From Drosophila miranda (taxonomy: Eukaryota > Arthropoda > Insecta > Diptera > Drosophilidae), in the NCBI RefSeq assembly GCF_003369915.1, contig NC_046677.1, positions 8,618,001-8,682,000 of the forward strand: a stretch of DNA of 64,000 nt. The letters run 5' to 3'. Shown here piece after piece: positions 22,501-31,210 of this stretch. The stretch's first letter is position 1. The number at the start of each line of letters is the position of its first letter. The notes under the pieces were generated by a model. That model saw only the letters and a list, made by a program, of their open reading frames with translations. It did not search any database and was not told the origin of the DNA. The position numbers and the translations under genes were made by a program.

Positions 22501-23687
22501 TCCTATCTTAATCAAATAGAATACAATGTGTTAATCAAACACTGCCAATCCAATAGGATTTGTTATACGACACTATATACTCAGATTGTATCTCCAAAGC
22601 TCTCTACTATAACCTCGAGGCACAATTGTGTTAACCAAAGCCTCATTATATACCCCTCAAGGTTGTTGCCACACATACTCTGGACCAAATGAAAACGCAA
22701 AATACGAGTATAATCGTCTTCATATAAGGCACGTGTTCCACGGCCACCATTCAAGACTTTAAGCGAAGAGACGAGTCCGTCATTTAAAAAACAACACTAA
22801 TCTGATTGTCACGCGAAGTCGGGGGGCTTCGATCGAGTATAGCGTACAAATTGCTGACTGAAACGGAAATCGGAAATCAAAGCAGCACCGGGTGCAAGCG
22901 CTCCCCGAGCGCACGGTGGCGGCGGGAAAAATCGATGCGAACATATGACGCGACAGTACACAGTACAGCACAGCACAGCACAGAAGAGAACATGAAACGG
23001 GTTTCGTTTTAGCATATATACCTTTAGATTTCCGATGAGCTCCATGAACTGCAGAATCTCGGCGAGACCAGTGCTGAAGCAGGGCTTCTTGCCCGTGCTG
23101 GAGGCAGCCTCCTGGCACGAGGCGCCCAGGCCATTGCTGGGAGTGGTGCCGGACGCTGCCACATCACTACTGGGGCTGGCGGCTGCTGTGATTTCATCCG
23201 GTTTGTGGGCCTGGGGCAGGGGCTCCGCTGCTAGCGAGGACATGGCGAACTTTGTGGTCGTCTGTTGCTGATTCTGTTGCTGGGAGGATTTGGTTCCGTG
23301 TCCACTGGGTGGCTGGGTGTGTATGAGGCGCTGGATGTCCTGTCTGCGTTGCTGCAGCAGCTTTCGGGCGAATTGCGTTGACAAGTTTCCGTTCACGCTG
23401 TGCGCCGACTCCGAATCTGACTCTCCGTAACAACAACCGTTGGGGTTCGAATGGGACGAGCGAATGGCGTTGTGGCTGAAGTTTTCGTCGCTCGACACCG
23501 CTGTCGCTTGACTAGATTTCTTTGGTATTGCTGTATTTGTAGTTGTGGTTGTGGTTGATGTAGTTGCTGCTGCTGACGTCAGGCTACTGAGATGCCTGAG
23601 CAGCCTGTAGAGATCGCTGCCACCACCCACGCCGCAGTTGCCGCTATTGGCGGTCGCTGCTTTGATTATTTGCTGCAGTGAGAACAT
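19579..23687 (-). CDS. HD-domain 5'-nucleotidase, HDDC2/YfbR-like
   Basis: This is a metal-dependent HD-domain phosphohydrolase of the HDDC2 group (5'-deoxynucleotidase activity in characterised relatives). Exons 23022-23687, 19945-20238 and 19579-19881 join in phase into 420 residues. The first 200 residues are Ser/Thr/Gln/Ala-rich and likely disordered. The fold starts at GLAEILQFMELIGNLK, then TKRTGWVLRDVNDCESISGH with His243, the HD pair His272-Asp273 in ALVHDLAE, and Asp281 in VGDITP, so the H...HD...D metal set is intact. The C-terminus is acidic and Pro-rich (LPPPKLANGHDSSS). The intron 20239-23021 is 2.8 kb. Only the second and third exons encode the enzyme, so a shorter isoform starting near 20340 is plausible. 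It probably corresponds to D. melanogaster CG11050 (from memory). The start at 23687 is the first ATG after the GAGA-rich repeat, but an upstream in-frame extension is open. Confidence 0.85.
20239..23021 (-). other. Long intron of the HD-domain gene
   Basis: The intron lies between the N-terminal low-complexity exon and the HD exons. It contains AT-rich DNA and poly-T tracts (for example near 21450, 21710, 22170). No nested gene could be supported. Confidence 0.6.
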
Positions 23688-23765
23688 GCTTGCTTCGGAG
23701 AGAAAGAGCGCACTGCTTGCTTCAGAGAGAAAGAGCGCCAGAGACTGCTTGTTTCGGAGAGAGTT
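23687..23765 (-). repeat. Tandem GAGA-rich repeat at the 5' end of the HD-domain gene
   Basis: About three imperfect copies of a 27-32 bp unit (TGCTTGCTTCGGAGAGAAAG...) lie directly before the start codon. Each carries a GAGAG core of the kind bound by GAGA factor. Read on the coding strand they encode repeated ALFLSEAS, in frame with the chosen start. Confidence 0.6.
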
Positions 23766-24385
23766 GCTCGCGCGTGATCGTTGGCTACAAAACTGGGGGC
23801 CGAGCGTCAGACACGTGATGTGTGTATTTCGTTTGTTAAGCCTGAGGGTGAGAGAGAGAGAGAAAAGAAATCCATTAGCATTGTAGCATGAACTCATACA
23901 GTTTTGTGAGTACTGTGATAACAGTTTTGTAGCAAGCAAAGCGCGTTTTTGGTTTTCGTTTGTTTGTTTTTGTTTTCATTTGCATTTGTTCACTTTTATT
24001 TTTTCTCTTTGCAAGGACCTTCAGTATTGAGTATCGGAACCAGATATACATATACATATGTATATATATAAAGCACACAGACCGCCATACTTATAATTAT
24101 CCTCAAATAGTGGATGTATAACTGTGGTAGGGCAGAAAATTTTAAAACTGGCGGAACTACACGATTCGTCTGAAAATACTAATGAAATGGGATCCCTATT
24201 AGTAAGCGACTTTAAATCGAAGAATAAACCCCACACACATTCGCGAATTTCCGAATTTTATTTTTATGAACCGTTCAAAGTGCAATTAATGACAAAAACA
24301 AACAATAAATACAGCTTTATCAGCTGCCGCCCCACTTCCCAGACAGCCGTATAAACATAAAATGTATGTATGAAAAAGGTCTCTA

Positions 24386-24804
24386 CACTTGTGATCAAAA
24401 TAATAGGTACACACCACTAGCTCCGTCTGCGGTTTGCTGAAAAGTGATTGTAGAATGAAAATAAACACCTATTTATGAGCGATTTGCTTGGTTCATGGGA
24501 AAATGTCGATATCCTCCCTAAAATCCCTCGGAACACTCCGCATTTCCGAGAAGGCAAAGGTTCGTTTCAGTGACCATTCAGTACGTTTAATCCCCTATGG
24601 GAAGGTACTTATTATGTTGCCGCCAGGTGTGTATACTACCATTTTTACACTCTCTATTCGAGAGGATTTTCTGGGGAAAGAATTTTCGTTGCCCAGAAAC
24701 AGTTGTTGCAAGAATGTATAATGCTATTTAAGAACTGTCCACTCGCTATTGCTTTCATGCAGTTCTCTATGCTAGTAGTGTACCTATTATAATGACCCCA
24801 TGTG
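24386..24804 (+). mobile_element. Tc1-like transposon relic, about 419 bp
   Basis: Imperfect terminal inverted repeats of about 33-35 bp bound the element: CACTTGTGATCAAAATAATA at the left and, reverse-complemented, CACATGGGGTCATTATAATA at the right, both continuing into GGTACAC and ACTAG. TA lies on both outer sides (24384-24385 and 24805-24806), the target duplication of Tc1/mariner elements. Inside, around 24560-24630, a frame reads KVRFSDHSVRLIPYGK and LPPG, resembling the FSDES...DGK...RRPPG part of Tc1 transposases, so this is an internally deleted, inactive copy. Confidence 0.75.
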
Positions 24805-25627
24805 TATATATTATGGTACTATTTTTACTGTTCATGTACTATATGCATGCATGTGTATGTATATGTAGAGGATGAACTGTTCTGGTTACCTTGACACTAC
24901 TCGGAAAGAAGTTTCGTTCCGTTTTGAGGGGAAAATATATAGGAAGCGAAGCGCGTTTCCGACAGACAACACTTCAAGGTGTGCTGTGTCTTGTGGCACG
25001 TAAGCAGCGGCACGTTTCTCGCCTTTCTCTCTGCCTCTTGCCCGTTTTTTTGATGTAAGCGACTAAGAGCGGCGCCTGCCAACAACAGACTAAAGTTTTT
25101 AATGCGACAACACAGCGCGAGAACGGCGACGTTTGTAATTAGGAATATAAATAACACTAAACTAATATACAGGCACATACACCGACATCGACACCCACAC
25201 GAATGAACAAGCACCAACAAATAGTTAGAATCACTAACGAAATTTATGCAACAGCTCTGGGTGCATTCTGCCGCTGTTTCTCTGCACTTTTGATTCCTTT
25301 AATATATATTACTCGTAATTTTATTCACTTAGCCGCACGTCCGGGCCGTTACTTCCGATCGACCGTTTCTCACGCCTGTGGTTCTGACAAATGCTGGCCG
25401 CACTCCCAACATTAAAACCGACAAGCGATGCCCGCCGAGCAACGACAAACTTGCATGCTTTGTTTAATTGTTTCAGCAGCAATTGCACAACAAAGTCTTG
25501 TTTTTGGGTTATTTTAATTTTTCTTGTGGGTGGCGGTTGGCGGGTGAGCCAGCTGCTGCGGCCAGTGTGCCCTGTTTGCTGCAGCTTAGTGTGTATCTGC
25601 AAAAAATACTACAAATACCAGATTTCT

Positions 25628-25923
25628 CAATGTGGAAACTAGTGCAACAGCTGATTCCCGTTTTAAAGTGTGATTTGATTTGGTTCGATTTTGATTTCCA
25701 TCGAATTTTACTAGCTAGATAGATCTCTCAGTACTGCCCACATAATCTAATGCGATTAATAAATCAATTTTCTACTTGACTGTTTTATTTTAAATACTTG
25801 CTTTTATTGAATTTCGCCTGAAAAAGTTCAAACAAATAAAACGTATGTGAGCGAGCTATCGTTCGTATTATGTTGAAACTGGTGCAACAGCTGATTTCCG
25901 TTCTAAAGTGTGCTTTGACTTAT
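25628..25923 (+). repeat. Duplicated 55-bp segment upstream of the Maf gene
   Basis: The segment at 25628-25683 recurs at 25868-25923 with about a dozen differences (shared core GTGCAACAGCTGATT and TAAAGTGTG). The second copy runs into the 5' UTR of the Maf gene. Both copies open with ATG and an in-frame stretch, KLVQQLIPVLKC in the first and KLVQQLISVLKC in the second. Confidence 0.65.
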
Positions 25924-25959
25924 TTATTTAATTTAATTTATCATGTTGGCGCCAATTAA
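25870..25959 (+). promoter_or_regulatory. Upstream open reading frame overlapping the Maf start
   Basis: A 29-codon frame from ATG 25870 to TAA 25957-25959 overlaps the Maf start codon at 25943 in another frame. If the transcript begins upstream of 25870, ribosomes translating it would bypass the main start, which would hold Maf expression down. No transcription start is visible, so this depends on the true 5' end. Confidence 0.35.
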
Positions 25960-26752
25960 GCATTTATTAAGCAACTATCGTGTTGTCCTGGCAAGTGGCT
26001 CGCCACGTCGCCAAGAATTGGTTAAAATGCTGGTGAGTATAGTCAGAAAAGCCATTTAAATGCAAATTTTAGCCATCAAAGTACTGTTCTAGGGTCTCAA
26101 TGCAGAGCTCTGTCCATCCACATTTGAGGAGAACCTGAATCTGGCCGACTACAACGAATTCTCCGACTATATAGAAGCTACAGCCCTAGGCAAAGCGGAG
26201 GAGGTCTTCACGCGTCTGAGTGCCGAGGGCGACAATAAAAATCTCATTGTTATAGCAGCCGACACAATGGTGACGCTGGGAAAAGAGATATACGGAAAGC
26301 CAAAGGATCCCGAGGATGCCGTGCGCATGCTAACCAAGTAGGTACCCTGCCGGTAAAGACGTTTCTTAATTCTCAAATTGATGTGTGCTTTCTTTGCAGC
26401 CTGTCTGGAACTTGCAATCGAGTGTTCAGCGGCGTTGTGCTCAAACATGCCCAAGGAGTGCGCAAATTTACGGACACGGCAGACGTACATTTCGGTCAGT
26501 TGTTGCCAGAGCAGATCCAGAACTATGTGGATTCTGGGGATCCACTGTAAGCCACAAATATACTATATAAAGTCGTGAAATAACTACAATCTCCATTGAT
26601 ATAGTGACAAAGCTGGTGCTTATGGCGTTCAGGGACCTGGTGGTGCACTAATACACCGCATCGATGGCGACTTTTACTGCGTGATGGGTCTGCCGCTGCA
26701 TCGTCTTTGCTGTGAACTAAACAAGCTATTTCTGGAGGATCTCTCGTCATAG
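25943..26752 (+). CDS. Maf-like nucleoside triphosphate pyrophosphatase
   Basis: Maf/ASMTL-family house-cleaning enzyme that hydrolyses dTTP, UTP or modified nucleotides to monophosphate and PPi in the cytosol. Exons 25943-26032, 26093-26337, 26400-26546 and 26605-26752 join in phase into 209 residues, the usual Maf length. Motifs: the N-terminal nucleotide loop [11 protein letters not shown], the catalytic-acid region [20 protein letters not shown], a [20 protein letters not shown] block, and the [20 protein letters not shown] loop before the C-terminal helices. All expected residues are present. Probably D. melanogaster CG9515 by family and its neighbour argininosuccinate lyase. The protein is transcribed toward that gene with 0.5 kb between them. 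Confidence 0.92.
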
Positions 26753-27250
26753 CCCGAAGCCAACTGTCTTCGGGATCATGCGCCAACACACACGTCAGAG
26801 ACTACAAACACTTTCCGGTGATTTTAATCTAAACTCTGATAAGAGTCTATATCTCGCCGTTGGTTTGTTTGCCTATAGCCCAAGTCAATTATAAATATAA
26901 AAAAACAATAGCAGGGAGCCAAAAAGTCAAATGGAAAGAGAGCAGAGGCACAGTGGTTGTAGATCGTCCCCAAAGTCATGCCTAATCAATTTACATTATA
27001 TGTATAAACCTAATACGTTATAATACAACTCAATTGTTTATAGAAAATACTGACTGAAACCACTGTAGACTGTGAGAGAAATGCAGTGCTTTGACTTTTT
27101 CTAATCATTTACAATTTAAAAAACAACACATAAAACTACATGTACTAATTTTAAAGATAAGCGGCTGAAAAATATTGTATTTGTGAGCTGTTCTATTGCT
27201 GGACTGGGTTCAGTAGTATTCCATCATTGACGCCAGGCGGATCAGGAACC

Positions 27251-29010
27251 ATGGCAACATCCAAGAACTCATACCAATTGTGGGGCGGACGCTTCAGCGA
27301 GAAGCCCAGTGAGGCTTTACAGGCTCTGAATATCAGTCTGCCTTACGACTCCCGTCTCTATGCGGACGATTTAGATGCCAGCAAAGCCTATGCAGAGGCT
27401 CTTCAGCGTGCAGGGTACTTAAACACCGCTGAGGCGGACAAGCTGGTGAAAAGCTTGGAGCTGATTCGGTACGATTGGATCGAGCGCACCATCAAGTTCC
27501 TGCCCACCGACGAGGATGTGCACACTGTCAACGAGCGGCTGCTGGTAGAGATTACCGGGGAGCTGGGTCAGCGACTGCATACCGGCCGGAGCCGCAACGA
27601 CCAGGTGGTCACCGACATGAAGCTCTGGCTGCGCAGGGGCATTCGAGAGACCCTCGGTCGCCTGAGTCGCGTTATAGAGTCTGCCGTTCAGCAGGCCGAA
27701 GTTCATCTCGGGGTCCTAATGCCCGGCTATACGCATATGCAGCGGGCCCAGCCGGTTCAATTCTCCCACTGGCTACTTTCGCATGCCTTTGCCTTGCGTG
27801 AGGACTGCCTCCGTCTGGTGGAGCTGCGTGATCGGGCGAATGTCCTGCCCCTGGGCAGTGGAGCCCTGGCCGGCAATCCTCTTGGTATCGATCGTCTGTG
27901 GCTGGCCGAACGCTTGGGCTTCTCTGGCGTCACCGCAAACAGTATGCATGCTGTCGGAGATCGTGATTTTGTGGGTGAGTCCAGATTGTACGTTTGTAAA
28001 TGTTTGAATAAGTCATTTCAAAGTCGTCGATACAATAGTGAATTTGAATCGTTCCAAATGGATCGGTTTCTTATCAGCAGACAGACGTCTAAGAATCGGT
28101 CGATTATTTAGACAGGGAATAATGATAAGGAGTTGTTGTACCCGGTATTGGAATAGAGAACATGCAACAGTATTATAATCATGAAAATATGGTGCTTTCT
28201 ACTAGTCCATTTAAGCACCTGTTCCCCCCTGTCCCTCAGTTTTAAAGTTCCTTTCACTTTAAATCTTTTAAGTGGACTTCATCTATTGCTGTTCCCTGGT
28301 CAGCCTGCACCTGTCGCGTTTTGCAGAAGATCTGATCATCTACAGCACAAAGGAGTTCGATTTCATTCGCCTCCACGATAGCCTCTCCAGCGGCAGCAGC
28401 CTGATGCCACAGAAGCGGAATCCGGATAGCTTGGAGCTGATCCGCGGCATCTCCGGAGTGATTAGCTCCAATCTGACTGGCATTATGATGACCATCAAGG
28501 GCACACCGTCCACCTACAATAAGGACCTGCAGTTCGATAAGGAATACTGCTTCCAGTCGTTCGATAAGTTAAAACAGGTGATCGATGTAGCTCAGGGTGT
28601 TATACAGACGATGCAAGTGCAGCGGGATGCGATGGAGGCGGCCCTCAGTCCGGATATGCTGGCAACGGATTGGGTGAGTAGAATTGTCTGCAATGGTGTT
28701 TTAATGCTTATAGACCTCTTTATTGCAGGCGTACTATTTGGTGAAGAAGGGCATTCCCTTCCGACAGGCCCATCATTTCATTGGTCGCGTAGTCTCGCTA
28801 GCAGAGCAGCGCGGTGTGGGCATTACCGAGGTGCCGCTGGGTGAACTGCAGCAGATCTGTCCCGCCTTCGGATCGGACATTGCCAGCGTAGCCGATTACG
28901 CCAACAATGTGCAGCAGTACGATGTGATTGGGGGCACGGCCACGGCCAGCATCGAGGAGCAGCTGCGTCTCCTTAATAACTTTGTCAAAGATATGCGCAA
29001 GCAGTCCTAG
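27251..29010 (+). CDS. Argl: Argininosuccinate lyase
   Basis: The enzyme splits argininosuccinate to arginine and fumarate; it acts as a cytosolic homotetramer of the aspartase/fumarase superfamily. Exons 27251-27974, 28273-28673 and 28729-29010 join in phase into 468 residues, the usual length. The start is ATG 27251 (MATSKNSYQLWGGRFSEKPS). Catalytic blocks are TGRSRNDQV, the general-acid region PGYTHMQRAQPVQFSHW, and the superfamily signature GSSLMPQKRNPDSLE carrying the catalytic Ser loop. The family block usually written NS(L/M)DAVSDRDF reads NSMHAVGDRDF, with His replacing the common Asp. Flies lack a complete urea cycle, so a role in arginine or neuromodulatory metabolism is inferred. 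From memory this is CG9510. It ends 152 bp from the stop of the convergent tetraspanin. Confidence 0.94.
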
Positions 29011-29021
29011 AGCACAGGCGC

Positions 29022-29027
29022 TTTATT
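29022..29027 (-). terminator. Poly(A) signal of the convergent tetraspanin
   Basis: TTTATT reads AATAAA on the minus strand and lies 136 bp past the tetraspanin stop codon. It is only 12 bp after the argininosuccinate lyase stop, so the two mRNAs must overlap at their 3' ends. Confidence 0.5.
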
Positions 29028-29162
29028 TAAACGTGATGTTACGTTTGGCTTTGGTTTTTGGTTAACAAATGAAAAAGATTTACATTGACAACGTGGTGCG
29101 TGGATTATTAATTGAATAGATTAGATTAGTAGATATAGTACTGGTTCGATCGTTGAGGGCTC

Positions 29163-30136
29163 CTAGTTTACGCTGGGACTCTGGGGTGTGTAGGTGTAGG
29201 GCTCGTGGGTGCCCTGTTCGCCGTTGCCCAACTGCTGGTAGCCGGCGACCGCCGAGTTCTGGGGGGGACCCATCTTTCCGCCGGAGATGAGGACGCCCAG
29301 ACTCTGCTGGAGCTGCCAGCGCCGAGCCTCGCGGATCGACTTGTTGCGTCGCAGCGTCTTGGCCAGCATGAAGGCGCAGAGCACGCCTAGCAGTTGGACA
29401 AAGGCCACTGTAGTCGCACCGGTGGCAATGAGCATGGCGCTCTGCGAAATGATAAAGTTCATCTTGCGGAAGCAGCCGTAGTCGAAGGTGTCCAGGCAAT
29501 TCACTTGCCTGGCATCGTTGATGTCCTGGGCCAGACCGCCGCAGCAGGAATTGGGAACCACCACATCATCAGTGTCCAGGGTCTCGTTCTTGTTGGGGCT
29601 GTAGTAATCCTTCCAGTCCTCGGGTTTGTTCACACCGCAGCATTCCAGCTGTTGGGGATGATCTCAGCGATTAGTGATTGATATCGATCTTCACCAGAGC
29701 TTGGACTCACCCCGGATTGCATAAAGTCCACGCCAGATTCGACATAGGGATCGGTTTCGTAGTCAGCCATCGACTGGTACATGGTCCGCATCAGCATATC
29801 CCTCACCTGGGACTGCATCACGAAGGCAGCAATGGCCGCTGACACCTCTAGGATGAACACCAGGAACAGGCAGACACCGTACTGAAAACAAGCACAGGAT
29901 TAATAGCATGAATCATTTGGTGGGTGAGTGGAATCCGGCCTACTCACCAGGTTGATGACCATCACACTCTCCTTAACAGCTCCGTAGGCCCCCAAAGTGG
30001 CCACGGCAATCAGTATGAATCCTATGGCAATCAGCAGAGCCGGCGGCGATGCAAAGTGTCCATCGATGAAAATGCTAAAGTCGCCGAAGATCGTTTGGAT
30101 CGTAGTTCCCACCATAATCAGCAGGATGGCCGTCAG
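29163..30136 (-). CDS. Tsp29Fb: Tetraspanin, first exon not found
   Basis: Four-pass membrane scaffold of the tetraspanin family. Exons 29948-30136, 29711-29881 and 29163-29648 join in phase to 281 residues ending in TAG. The first exon seen starts inside membrane helix 1 (LTAILLIMVG), followed by the first extracellular loop, helix 2 (PPALLIAIGFILIAVATLGA) and helix 3 (YGVCLFLVFILEVSAAIAAF). The large loop then carries LECCGVNKPEDW, PNSCCGG and DYGC, the CCG motif and paired cysteines of the family. Helix 4 precedes a long Gln/Pro-rich cytoplasmic tail ending PYTYTPQSPSVN. A 5' exon of about 25 codons is expected; I could not find one on the minus strand up to 36 kb. The symbol is assigned because the long tail and partner gene match my memory of Tsp29Fb, and Fa/Fb could be swapped. 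Confidence 0.85.
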
Positions 30137-31210
30137 CTGGAGGGGAAAGCGTCGTCATGCATTGCATGTTAAATCTAATTTTATAACTTTGCGAGTGCTG
30201 GAAATGTGGTTCGGGGTGTGGTACGGAAGGTGACGGCATGTAATAGTAGTAAAGCAAACCATTTCGGATGTCATAACATTGAGGCCAGCTGTTTGGAATT
30301 ATAGAATTTCACATATTCCACTATTTCCACTTCCTCATACTTTTAAGCGTCAACTGTGTAAATCGCTGTTCGACAACAAAGTAAACCTGCACTTTTGTAC
30401 GTCGTTTTTTCGTTCCCCTTTATATTTGCATGTTCTACAAGTTATCTTATAATTTTGCGTTGTAATATTTCAAAACGAACTGAGTTTTCAGCTTTACGAT
30501 GCTCACTTGACCTGTTGCAATTCATTTGCACTTCTTTCTGTACTTTTTCTTCGTCGATCAGCCTTTTTGTTGTTTTTGCTACCCCTTGCTTCACCCCCGC
30601 TCAAATTGACATCAAATGACATTTTTCATTCTTAAGCGCGGAAACACGCACTTGGTGTATGCAGATAAGTGCTCGCTTACTCCGCCTACACATAAGCAGA
30701 TGTGCACATATGTACATGTGTATGTATCTTCACCGCTCTCCCACTTTCATTTTTACACTCAGTCCAAGCGTGCGATTCCAGTTCAGCTCCGAATTTTGGT
30801 CCGTGAAAATCGGGAAAACGCGAAAAGTTGTTGTGTAGTGAGTTGTAAAGTGATTCCGAATTACAAATTTGCAAAAATTTGTTTGTTGTTTATATATTTG
30901 CTTATAGATGCGTTTGGCAATGCTTCTACGCGACTTCTCTCCTCTGCAGTCACATGTCAACACCACCAACAAATGTCCGCTCTCCCAATATTTTTTACGT
31001 CAACGATTTTTCGTTTGTGAAATTGTTTGTTAAAAATTGTTAGGCTCAGCTTCAAAATTCCTTGTTAATTTGCAGCCGGCGGACCAGCTGCTTTGGCAAC
31101 GAACAAACAACGGACACACAGGATAAGGACTATCCTAGACACCATCTAGCATCAAAGCAGCCACGCTCCACGATCCTCGTGCCATCGTTGCCATCACCAC
31201 ACTGCCCGAG
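30137..31210. other. Region between the tetraspanin and TTLL3B
   Basis: This should contain the 5' end of TTLL3B (+) and perhaps the tetraspanin first exon (-). I see no reliable exon. The segment 31075-31210 immediately before the TTLL3B start is GC-richer and probably 5' UTR. Confidence 0.5.

Larger units (their letters stand above)
23766..25942. other. Intergenic region with a transposon relic
   Basis: This is the divergent interval between the HD-domain gene (-) and the Maf gene (+). It holds a GAGAGAGAGAGA tract near 23850, the Tc1-like relic listed separately, and a duplicated 55-bp segment close to the Maf start. No further gene is supportable. Confidence 0.55.
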
